Translations under genes and position numbers: made by a program | Notes under the pieces: generated by a model | Databases searched by the model: none | What the model saw: only the letters and a program-made list of their open reading frames with translations | Told to the model about the DNA's origin: nothing | Part shown: positions 8,872 through 16,015 of the stretch, piece after piece | Numbering within the stretch: the first letter of the stretch is position 1 | How the letters are laid out: each line of letters begins with the position of its first letter | From: Elusimicrobiota bacterium | Lineage (GTDB): Bacteria; Elusimicrobiota; Elusimicrobia; UBA1565; UBA9628 | Direction of reading: 5' to 3' | Assembly: GCA_028868375.1 (NCBI GenBank) | Contig: JAGWUP010000012.1 | Span: forward strand, 1-64,000 | Length of the DNA stretch: 64,000 bases

Positions 8872-9176
8872 TCTGTATCGCTATTCCCGTCATTCTCCGG
8901 CTCGAGGATCACGCGGCCGCTATCTTCAGAATCGTCATCGTCGTGGTCGTGGTCGCGGTCGACGTCCTGAAACTCCTGAATCTTGCCTTCGAGCTCGTCG
9001 ATGCGATCGTGTTCCTCGGTGACGCTCCTATTCACCTGAGCGGGAACCGACTTCACGCCGTCGAGCCGCTCCTCCACGCTGTCGATCCACGCGTGAAGCG
9101 CGTCGCGCAGGTGGTCGGGCATCCCGAACGCGCCGGCGATGTTCTGCTTGGCGACGTCGGCTGCTGGGTGGGTCAT
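8868..9176 (-). CDS. Small acidic-tailed protein, unknown
   Basis: The protein (102 aa) has a helical first half (HLRDALHAWIDSVEERLDGV), a possible short coiled coil (SVTEEHDRIDELEGKIQEF) and a very acidic tail rich in D, H and E. A GGAG site stands at proper distance from the ATG. It is the first gene after the intergenic repeat element at 9210-9321 and is coupled to the J-domain gene by a 4-nt overlap. It could be a partner or client of that J-protein; that is a guess. Confidence 0.6.
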   Translation of the reverse strand: MTHPAADVAKQNIAGAFGMPDHLRDALHAWIDSVEERLDGVKSVPAQVNRSVTEEHDRIDELEGKIQEFQDVDRDHDHDDDDSEDSGRVILEPENDGNSDTE

Positions 9177-9209
9177 GTCGTGCTCCAGATGTAAAAAAAG
9201 TCAGTGTGC

Positions 9210-9321
9210 ATTCCCGGCGCGTTGGACGCGATTCCCGACGCGTATTTCGATTTGCGCGCATCGACGCGCGATCGAATGATCATCGCGCGGCGCGCGTGAC
9301 GCGCCGTGCGGGAATCGATTC
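9210..9321. repeat. Dispersed GC-rich intergenic element, copy A
   Basis: This ~110-bp stretch of CGCG and GATC-rich sequence fills the gap between two minus-strand genes. It begins ATTCCCGGCGCGT (9210-9222) and ends ACGCGCCGTGCGGGAAT plus CGATTC (9299-9320), so the ends form an imperfect inverted repeat. The left end is the exact reverse complement of the right end of copy C (26668-26680). The centre holds nested CGCGCGAT/ATCGCGCG palindromes. No convincing ORF is present. Confidence 0.7.
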
Positions 9322-9328
9322 TATTGAA

Positions 9329-9475
9329 CTACGTCGCCCACGACGCGATCGCACAGGCAGTCAGTCCGACCAGAGCCAACACACCGACGATGAGCCACGC
9401 TGAGGCGATGCTGCGGGCCGGCTGAAGAGCCTCGGCCGCCTCCTCGATCCAGTCTCCGTCTGCTCCGTGGAACAC
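9329..9475 (-). CDS. Small single-span membrane protein
   Basis: This 48-residue gene uses a GTG start (9473-9475) with a GAGG site that overlaps the stop of the MuF gene. The N-terminal 20 residues are soluble and acidic (FHGADGDWIEEAAEALQPAR). They are followed by one hydrophobic helix (AWLIVGVLALVGLTACAIAS) reaching almost to the C-terminus. It could be a tiny holin or spanin-like component, or a minor virion membrane peptide. Nothing in the neighbourhood supports lysis directly. Confidence 0.5.
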   Translation of the reverse strand: MFHGADGDWIEEAAEALQPARSIASAWLIVGVLALVGLTACAIASWAT

Positions 9476-9478
9476 CAG

Positions 9479-10324
9479 TCACCTCGGAAGTATCGGCTGA
9501 GCCCAGCACCTGCAGTTGATCAGGTAGCCGGGGTAGATCCACTGCCTCTCGGCCGGGTCCCACCACCCCCTGCGCACGTCGTACTCGTTGCCGTCGTTGG
9601 CCAGGTGCGTGGGCCGAGGCACCTTGCCGGCCATCGAGTGCCTCCACAGCGCCTTGTATATGCCCGCCTCGACGAGGCGAACCTGCTGGATGGCCCCGGT
9701 CGCCTTGTTGTTCTGGTCACGGGCGATCAGCGCCGCCCGCCTCTTGGTGACGCCGAACTGGTACTGCAGCTCGTCCGACAGCGACTTCAGGTCCCGACCG
9801 GCAGCCACCGAGCGCATGACGGCGCCCTCCACCTGGGTCAGGTACTGCTCCGGTATCGAGCGGATCAGCGACACATTCTCGGCAACGACGGACTTCAGCA
9901 CGTCTCGCGCGGGGGCACCCATCTGAAACTTGACGGAGATTCCTCCGTTCCTCAGCACCTTCTTCAACTGCTCGTCGCTTCGGTCAACCACCGACTTGCC
10001 GAAGTGCTCCGCCAGCCGGTCGGCAACGCGGTCCAGTTTCTTGAACCAGCGACTCCTGAGCCGCTCCACGGCCCTCCGCAGATCGTCGGGGGCGGCGTCG
10101 GCGGCCATCAGGTCCTCGACAGCAGTGCCCCTCCTGTATATCTTGAGCAGCTCGTCGATGACGCTCTGGTTCAGCTCGTCGGCGATGTCCTCTAGCCGCC
10201 TCCTGTAGTGGGCGGCGATGCCGGCAGACGCCCTAGTGGACGGCGAGTGCCGGTGAGGCCTGACGTCCAGCGCGATCGGGGCGCCGTAGGGCTCGGTGAA
10301 GTTAGTGCCCAGACCAATTGCCAA
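9479..10324 (-). CDS. MuF-like minor head protein (SPP1 gp7 family)
   Basis: The protein (281 aa) belongs to the phage head morphogenesis family that binds portal and capsid during assembly and may be ejected with DNA. The N-terminal two thirds are helical. The hallmark C-terminal domain is complete: IARDQNNKATGAIQQVRL, WRHSMAGKVPRPTHLANDG, then GWWDPAERQWIYPGYLINCR with C-W-A-Q-P at the end. The order portal, ART-like ORF, MuF fits a standard head operon with an accessory gene inserted. Confidence 0.88.
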   Translation of the reverse strand: MAIGLGTNFTEPYGAPIALDVRPHRHSPSTRASAGIAAHYRRRLEDIADELNQSVIDELLKIYRRGTAVEDLMAADAAPDDLRRAVERLRSRWFKKLDRVADRLAEHFGKSVVDRSDEQLKKVLRNGGISVKFQMGAPARDVLKSVVAENVSLIRSIPEQYLTQVEGAVMRSVAAGRDLKSLSDELQYQFGVTKRRAALIARDQNNKATGAIQQVRLVEAGIYKALWRHSMAGKVPRPTHLANDGNEYDVRRGWWDPAERQWIYPGYLINCRCWAQPILPR

Positions 10325-10355
10325 ACTCGAGCTCCCAGAGAAGCCTCGACCGGCT

Positions 10356-10580
10356 TCAGCCCTCTTGGGCGGACTTTTCTGTCTCAGTTACTCGACGAGG
10401 ACGCTCGCCTATTACCAGATCAGCGTCGTCCGGCAAGTACAGCTCGGCCCACTGCCTTCCGTCGCTGTCAATCACCATCGGCTCGCCGTCGTGGACGAAC
10501 CTGCCGTGCTCATCGCGCCGCTCGTGGTGGACGTGGACGGAGCACTCGCCGTTGATCAGCAACATCACCTTGGTCGTCAA
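10356..10580 (-). CDS. Small conserved-type phage protein, unknown
   Basis: The protein (74 aa) starts MTTKVMLLINGECSVHVHHE and has a polar, beta-rich composition with several histidines near the N-terminus. It ends in a charged tail. It sits between the ART-like ORF and the MuF gene, 14 nt after the former, and is likely co-transcribed with them. No motif identifies its role. Confidence 0.55.
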   Translation of the reverse strand: MTTKVMLLINGECSVHVHHERRDEHGRFVHDGEPMVIDSDGRQWAELYLPDDADLVIGERPRRVTETEKSAQEG

Positions 10581-10594
10581 GGGACCACCTCCTC

Positions 10595-11980
10595 TCAGAT
10601 GAGGCCGGCGTCGTGCGCCAGCGCGTCGTCGTTCCGGTCGGACAGCAGCTCGTCCACCGTCTTCGTCTCCAGAGCGTCGGCGACGTCGCGCAGGAACTCC
10701 TGCACCACCTCGACGTCGGTCAATTCGGCGTCCTTGAGGTCGTCGCCGGTGTAGCCGCGGTACTTCTGGGCGATCTCACCGACGCGACGGCTGGTGGTCT
10801 CCTCGAGCTTCCTTCGGGCCTCCTGCCTCTTGGTGACCGACTCCCTGACGTGCTCGTGCATCAGCGTACCTCCAGCTGCTGCCCATTTCACTGCGTGCTC
10901 AACGACCACATGGTGAACCACGTGGGCAAGGAACTCCTCTGGTCCGCCGGCGGCACTTAGCATCAGTGAGTTCGCCAGACTCGTGCCGAGCTCAGTCGCC
11001 CTTGTGAGGTGCTCCGGGTCGTAGTCGCCGCCGCGGAGAGCCCTCAGGGCCTGTGCGGCTCCGGCCACCTTGTGGGCCTCCTCACCGAGCGAGTGCAAGA
11101 ACACCGAGGCCGGCAGCGACGCGGCATTGCGCAGGTGTCGGACGGCCTGGTTCCTGTCCTCCGATCCACGCTCGAAGTGCTCCTTGAGCTTCTCGCGCTG
11201 CTCGCCGGACAGCTCCCTGAGGGCGGCGCCGATCGACGAGGCCCGCTGCCTGACCCGGCCGGCGACGGCGCGACCGGCCCGGGCGAACTTGCCCTCACGG
11301 TCGCGAGGGTGCTTGCCCTCCTCCCAAGTCAAGTCGTCAGTGGTAAAGTCGTTCGTTATTTTAATCTGTTCAGGCCGAAAAACTGTATACTCGTCAGGAT
11401 TCTGCGCATTTCCTCGAAACACCAGAGCATCGTGCTTAGCGGGATCGAATCCCTCAATGGCCTTCTTCTTAGCCTCTCCGAACGACATCCCCCGACGACG
11501 AAGCCGCTTTATAACGTCAGTGATATCCAGCGGATTCTGAAAGTTAAGCGAAGCCGATATGACTCTCGGGCGGCCACCAGTAGCCCGAGCTGACGACACA
11601 GCATAGGAACTTGCTGATCTGGGGTCAGTCGTGAACGAGAACCCACCTAAAGAAGTGTTTGGTCTAAACGACGGTTTCTTCTCGAATTTCTTAAACTCAG
11701 CCCCCGTACCGTGATAAAACTTGCCCTCACGGTCGCGGGGATGGTCAGACTCCTTGAAGTCATCCAAGGTAAGCTCGTCGGCGGTGACGTCCTCCAACTC
11801 CAGCGGGTCGAAGCCGAGCAGCTCGACCACGTCAGTCGGCGTGACGGCCAGCTCCTCGTCATCGTCCGCTTCATCGAGATCGGACTCCGGGGGGAGCTCG
11901 TCGTCCTCCACGTCGCCGAAGTGGACATCTGGCAGGCGATCGGTCACGGCGTCCTCAAGCCGGCGCACTTCGTTACTCAA
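10595..11980 (-). CDS. ART-like (polyvalent) protein with two HPRxxxGKF linkers
   Basis: An open frame continues into the portal gene, but a TTG at 11978-11980, overlapping the portal stop and placed 9 nt after GGAGGGAGG, is the best start (461 aa). After an acidic N-terminal region comes linker 1 (DHPRDREGKF, residues 79-88), then an ADP-ribosyltransferase-like domain (FYHGTG, GGFSFTTDPRSASSYA, DALVFRGN, DEYTVFRPEQIKI; about 86-208). Linker 2 (KHPRDREGKF, about 223-232) leads to a long helical C-terminal domain of about 230 residues. ART enzymes transfer ADP-ribose from NAD to a target; YHG, the S/F-T-T and E positions are compatible, but activity is inferred. The gene lies between portal and MuF, so the protein may be packaged. 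Confidence 0.7.
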   Translation of the reverse strand: MSNEVRRLEDAVTDRLPDVHFGDVEDDELPPESDLDEADDDEELAVTPTDVVELLGFDPLELEDVTADELTLDDFKESDHPRDREGKFYHGTGAEFKKFEKKPSFRPNTSLGGFSFTTDPRSASSYAVSSARATGGRPRVISASLNFQNPLDITDVIKRLRRRGMSFGEAKKKAIEGFDPAKHDALVFRGNAQNPDEYTVFRPEQIKITNDFTTDDLTWEEGKHPRDREGKFARAGRAVAGRVRQRASSIGAALRELSGEQREKLKEHFERGSEDRNQAVRHLRNAASLPASVFLHSLGEEAHKVAGAAQALRALRGGDYDPEHLTRATELGTSLANSLMLSAAGGPEEFLAHVVHHVVVEHAVKWAAAGGTLMHEHVRESVTKRQEARRKLEETTSRRVGEIAQKYRGYTGDDLKDAELTDVEVVQEFLRDVADALETKTVDELLSDRNDDALAHDAGLI

Positions 11981-14579
11981 GACCGACGGCCTCCCTCCAG
12001 GGGGCAAAGACGACCGGGCTGATGTAGCTCTGCAGCGCGACGGTCGGTGTGTTCCCAAGCTTGGCACTCACGCCCTCAGCTATACGCCTGACCGCCCTCT
12101 TGTACTCGCTCTTGGTCCTCGGCACGGGCTCCTTCGCCAGCAGGTCGCCGGCCAGCTTGGTGCCCAGCAGGGTGCGGAAGTCCTTCGTGTTCGCGCCGGC
12201 AATCTTGCCGAAGTACTTCCGCAGCGAGCGGGCCGTCACGTCCGGGAACAGCTGCCCTCCCCTCTCTGACAGCCGGACCAACTGTTCGGCCAGCTCCTCG
12301 TTCGGCACGGGCAGGTCGATCCGGACGCCCTTCTTGCCGACGAACTGCAGCTTCACCCCGTCCTTGGTCTTCACCACGTGGTCGGCCGTGAGCGTCGTCG
12401 CACCGTACGCCTGCTCTTCGGCCCCCGTGTCTCGCTCGCTGCCGGGGCGGAGGCCCATCTCCATGACCAGCGAGGCGACCAGCGCGTGCTCCCGCACGAC
12501 GGGGTCCCTTGCCCGCATGTATCGGTCATTGCGTTGGACCACCGCATCGTACTTGGTGTCCAGCGACTTGACCTTTCTGAACTTCTGGGCGGAGCGGCTC
12601 TGCCTGAACTTGACCGAGTACACGTACTGCGGCCGACCCTTGCTGTCCCGCCCGGTCGCCTGAAGTGCGGCACGCGGGTCAGTCGAGACCCTCACGTCTG
12701 TCCAGGCCGGCGGCACCCTCAGCTTCTTGACGTGCGCGGGCCACTGATCCCTGGGCAGGCTGACCAGATGACTGGTCTTAGTCGAGGTGCGGGATGAACT
12801 GACGCCCTCGGTGAACTTGCCGTCGTCGTCGCGGGGGTGGTCAGCCTCCCTGAATTCACCAGACTTGTCATAGGCCAGCCCGTCGTTGGCTGCCTGGCGG
12901 AAGCCGCCGGTCTCAGCGCCGCCGAAGTTCGCTCCCTGCTCACCGATGCTCCTGGAGAACCTCTCGGCCAGCGAGCCCTGGTCCTTGGGGTCGATAGGTC
13001 CCTTGCCGCCGCCCCCACCCTCCAGCTGCTCTTCTTCCTCGACCTCGCCCGGCGCCACCTTGTTGGGGTCCAGATTCATGCCCTGGTACGGACTCTCCGG
13101 GTCCTCCACTCGGGCGCGGCGCCCCTCCTCCGGGTCGATGGCGCCGGACGCTATGTCCGTCTCGACGATCTGGGCCTTCGTCAGCTGAACGGCGCCCTTG
13201 CCGGCCTCGTCGAGCTGCCACAGCGAGTTGAACACCCAGATTATGTCCTGGTCCACCTCGCCCCAGATGTTCATCTGGGCCAGGTCGATCAGCGGCGTCA
13301 TCACCGGACGCAGCACCCGCTCCTGACGACCCTTAAGGGTGTCGTAGTACATGCGGATGATGCCCTCGCTGTCAGCGTTCAGCCCGGCTGGCTGACTTCC
13401 GAGCACCTTAACGATGGGCATCCGGGCCGGCTGGGCCATGTGTTCCTGGGCCTGTGCCACCAACTCATGTACTCCGCCGAGCGGGGCAGAGACGTTCTTG
13501 ATGTCCTCCGTCATCTTGTTGATGACTGCAGTGCCCTGAGAGTCGCGCAGCGCATTGAAGGTCTCGATGCGGTCCCAGAGGTCCTCGGCGCCCTTCATGC
13601 CGGCGACGTCCAGCAGGGTCGCCAGCACCACGATCGAGAAGTTATTCAGCAAGTCGCTGGCGCTGGTCCGGTCCCTCAGCCAGAAGTCGACGTAGGGCTT
13701 AATCATCTGGGTCATCGACAGCCCGCCGAAGGAGTAGGCGGGCTTCAGCAGATCAGGCACCGGCCTGCCGACGAACGTGATCAGGCGGGACCGGGCCACC
13801 TCGGTGCCCATCACCCACCAGGTGGCGGGGCGGTACCAGTCGCGGCGCAGCGGGTTGGTGGCGTCGTACCGATTGGGGTACACCCACATGGGCTCGATCG
13901 CCGTCAGCGCCTTGACGTCGCCCTGCTTTATCTTCTCCTTGGTAACTGCATCTCGACCTGAGCCGATCGACGTGCGCAGCTCCTCGGAGGCGACCGCGTT
14001 GGAGTCCAGGGGGACTCCAGTATCCACGAACACCTGGCCGCGGCCCTGGAAGCCGTCGTTCTCTAGCGACGACTGCACTACCTCCTTCATGCACAGCCGC
14101 TCGATCTCGTCCTCGAGCTCCTGTATCTTCTTGCTCTTGTCTTCGCTCGCCTTCGGTCCGGCCTCGAACCTGATCCACTCGCGGGTCATGTCCTCGGCCT
14201 GGGCCTCGGTCACTACCCGGTACTCTGACCTCTGCTGGAGCATCGCCAGCATGGGGTAGCCGAGGAACTGCTGTCCCTCTACGTATGCGGAGGCGTAGTA
14301 GCCGTAGCCACCCCCGCTGAACAGCGTCTGGGCGGACTGTTCACCCCAGCCCAGCACGTCGTCCATGGCCATGAGGTCCCCGGACATCTTGCCCTTGGGC
14401 ACCACACCCGGAGGAGGCTCGTATCTTCTGAACGAGATAGGCTGCGCCTTGTCGGCGGCTCCACGCCTCCTGGGCCTGGCGCGCGCCATCGACCGGAGGT
14501 GGGCCATCGCAGCACTGCTGACCTGCTCGGGGGCGGTCTCCGAGACCAGCTTCGGCTTTTGAGTGACGGTGCGGGCCAT
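11973..14579 (-). CDS. Portal protein (DUF1073 type) fused to DNA topoisomerase IB
   Basis: The 868-residue ORF has two parts. Residues about 45-520 are a DUF1073-type portal (GYPMLAMLQQRSEYRVV, FQGRGQVFVDTG, PNRYDATNPLRRDWYRP, PVMTPLIDLAQMNIWG), the dodecameric head vertex through which DNA passes. After a Gly/Glu-rich stretch and a linker (DHPRDDDGKF, 580-589), residues about 605-868 are a topoisomerase IB: VPPAWTDVRVSTDPRAALQA, TGRDSKGRPQY, and candidate catalytic residues Arg711, Lys749, Arg802 (KDFRT), Asn843 (LGNTP) and Tyr852 (SYISP). The Asn-x8-Tyr spacing agrees with bacterial TopIB, where Asn replaces the poxvirus His. The frame is continuous. The gene abuts the upstream stop exactly. 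I infer that the enzyme relaxes DNA at the portal or travels with the genome. Confidence 0.88.
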   Translation of the reverse strand: MARTVTQKPKLVSETAPEQVSSAAMAHLRSMARARPRRRGAADKAQPISFRRYEPPPGVVPKGKMSGDLMAMDDVLGWGEQSAQTLFSGGGYGYYASAYVEGQQFLGYPMLAMLQQRSEYRVVTEAQAEDMTREWIRFEAGPKASEDKSKKIQELEDEIERLCMKEVVQSSLENDGFQGRGQVFVDTGVPLDSNAVASEELRTSIGSGRDAVTKEKIKQGDVKALTAIEPMWVYPNRYDATNPLRRDWYRPATWWVMGTEVARSRLITFVGRPVPDLLKPAYSFGGLSMTQMIKPYVDFWLRDRTSASDLLNNFSIVVLATLLDVAGMKGAEDLWDRIETFNALRDSQGTAVINKMTEDIKNVSAPLGGVHELVAQAQEHMAQPARMPIVKVLGSQPAGLNADSEGIIRMYYDTLKGRQERVLRPVMTPLIDLAQMNIWGEVDQDIIWVFNSLWQLDEAGKGAVQLTKAQIVETDIASGAIDPEEGRRARVEDPESPYQGMNLDPNKVAPGEVEEEEQLEGGGGGKGPIDPKDQGSLAERFSRSIGEQGANFGGAETGGFRQAANDGLAYDKSGEFREADHPRDDDGKFTEGVSSSRTSTKTSHLVSLPRDQWPAHVKKLRVPPAWTDVRVSTDPRAALQATGRDSKGRPQYVYSVKFRQSRSAQKFRKVKSLDTKYDAVVQRNDRYMRARDPVVREHALVASLVMEMGLRPGSERDTGAEEQAYGATTLTADHVVKTKDGVKLQFVGKKGVRIDLPVPNEELAEQLVRLSERGGQLFPDVTARSLRKYFGKIAGANTKDFRTLLGTKLAGDLLAKEPVPRTKSEYKRAVRRIAEGVSAKLGNTPTVALQSYISPVVFAPWREAVGLE

Positions 14580-15299
14580 CTACCAGGTGCTGTTGTCGGC
14601 CATCGACGATGGTGAGCTCGACGTCACCTCGACGGCGACCACTTGATCTCGCCTGAGCGCGGGACGGCGAGTAAGTGAACTTCCCAGCATCGAGAACTGC
14701 CCCGGCGCCGGCGCCGCCGACGTCGGAGAGGACTTGACGGTGCGGGCGCGGGCTAGGTCCTCCCTGATGCATCGAAGCGCGTGCTCCAACTCAACTGACC
14801 GGTCGTCGGCAGATATGCGAAGCCTGCGCTCGTCGTTGACGCTCTCCTGAAGGACGACGACGTCCTTCTTGAGGGCCGCCACCTCTCGATGGAGTCGGTC
14901 ACGCACCTGTCGAACCTCGACTAGCGAGGCAGTCAGCGCGTCGGACCTCGAGCGCTCCTCAGCGAGGAGCGCTAGCGCCTCGGCGTCGCCGTCCAGTCGC
15001 TTGGAGAGGTTATCCCTGAGCTCACGGATGGTCTGGTCCAGACCGAGAACGGTGCCGGCGTGCTCCTCTCGGCCGGCGGCTACGCCCCTGGCATAGGCCT
15101 CCTGCAGCGAGGTCTTATCCAACGCCGATGCCACTTCCTTCTTGACCACCACCACCTGACTCGACAGCCGGGCGTGGTGAGCCAGTATCCTGCACCACTC
15201 GGCGTGGTAGGTCTGCCTGCCGTGGCGCGGCCAGAACTCCACTCGACAGGTCGGGTTGGCGCACTTCCTCTTCGCGGCAGAGATCACCGGCTTCGTCAC
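14580..15299 (-). CDS. Zinc-knuckle plus coiled-coil protein, unknown
   Basis: The product has 239 residues. An N-terminal Cys/His cluster (CANPTC, YHAEWC, residues about 13-36) looks like a small zinc-binding module. Residues about 60-180 are strongly heptad-like (LDQTIRELRDNLSKRL, VRDRLHREVAALKKDVV) and should form a coiled coil. The C-terminal 60 residues are disordered and Ser/Ala-rich. It lies between the C5 methyltransferase and the portal gene and its stop abuts the portal start. It may be a head-assembly chaperone or scaffold partner, but this is not shown. Confidence 0.6.
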   Translation of the reverse strand: MTKPVISAAKRKCANPTCRVEFWPRHGRQTYHAEWCRILAHHARLSSQVVVVKKEVASALDKTSLQEAYARGVAAGREEHAGTVLGLDQTIRELRDNLSKRLDGDAEALALLAEERSRSDALTASLVEVRQVRDRLHREVAALKKDVVVLQESVNDERRLRISADDRSVELEHALRCIREDLARARTVKSSPTSAAPAPGQFSMLGSSLTRRPALRRDQVVAVEVTSSSPSSMADNSTW

Positions 15300-15302
15300 T
15301 GG

Positions 15303-16013
15303 TCAGCCCACCCTCGCAAATTTCCTGGCATAAAAACGGCCTATACTTCGTGATAAAGGCATAGGCACCTTTGCAATATTTGCTGCTTGGTACGATGCTG
15401 AACCAGCACCTGTTACTCTCGTTAAACGAGTTCGACTAGTTCGACTAGTTCGATGAGTGCAGAGCTTGTTATTTCTGATGTAGACCTCAGTACCAGGATT
15501 CTTAAAAAACTTATATCTCCCGATCAGAAGAGGAACATCTCCCCATAGGTAAAATGACCCAAAATTCCGCTTGGATCGCCCGACCCAAGATTCCGCACCA
15601 CGGACATTTTCAACGACCATCGGTATCTTACGACCAACCGCCTCGCACGCCTCGCGCTGGATGCGGAAGCAGGCATCGAACAAGCGTGTCAGGTCCGCTA
15701 CGGTGCGCGAGCCGGTGTAGCCTTCAGGAAACTCTCCATCGCCGCGCAAGGCTGCCGCGATCTGCTTCCCGCGCCGCCAGGGCATCGCCATGTACGAAAA
15801 TTCCTGGCATGGCGGCGATGCTACAATCAGGCTGGCATCGCGGAACTGCGAGCCGTGAAGCGTCAGCACGTCCTGCACAACAAGCTGCGCCGGGTAGTGA
15901 TGCTCGCCGTAGACATGCCGCTTGATGTCGAAGCCGACGACATCCCAGCCTTCGGCGAGCAGCCCTTCAGTCCAACCGCCCAAACCACAAAACAAATCAA
16001 TAGCCAGAGGCAA
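15303..16013 (-). CDS. DNA cytosine-5 methyltransferase, short phage type
   Basis: The protein (236 aa) carries the C5-MTase motifs: motif I DLFCGLGGWTEGL (6-18), motif IV with the catalytic Cys69 in SPPCQEF, and motif VI VVEN. It should methylate cytosine in a short target, protecting phage DNA or altering expression. It is shorter than classical enzymes (usually above 300 aa) and the target-recognition region is reduced. In that place the sequence contains an RTSRTSRTRLTR stretch encoded by tandem 9-bp repeats (about 15430-15456). No restriction partner lies nearby. It follows the terminase gene with a 2-nt gap. Confidence 0.85.
   Translation of the reverse strand: MPLAIDLFCGLGGWTEGLLAEGWDVVGFDIKRHVYGEHHYPAQLVVQDVLTLHGSQFRDASLIVASPPCQEFSYMAMPWRRGKQIAAALRGDGEFPEGYTGSRTVADLTRLFDACFRIQREACEAVGRKIPMVVENVRGAESWVGRSKRNFGSFYLWGDVPLLIGRYKFFKNPGTEVYIRNNKLCTHRTSRTSRTRLTRVTGAGSASYQAANIAKVPMPLSRSIGRFYARKFARVG
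15430..15456. repeat. Tandem 9-bp repeat inside the C5 methyltransferase gene
   Basis: About three copies of TTCGACTAG (the last diverged to TTCGATGAG) lie in frame and encode repeated Arg-Thr-Ser/Leu triplets in the target-recognition part of the methyltransferase. Copy number could vary by slippage without breaking the frame. Confidence 0.7.
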
Positions 16014-16015
16014 CT

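Noticed and set aside
12837-13961. 374-codon plus-strand frame
   Set aside because: Antisense shadow of the portal gene caused by high third-position GC.
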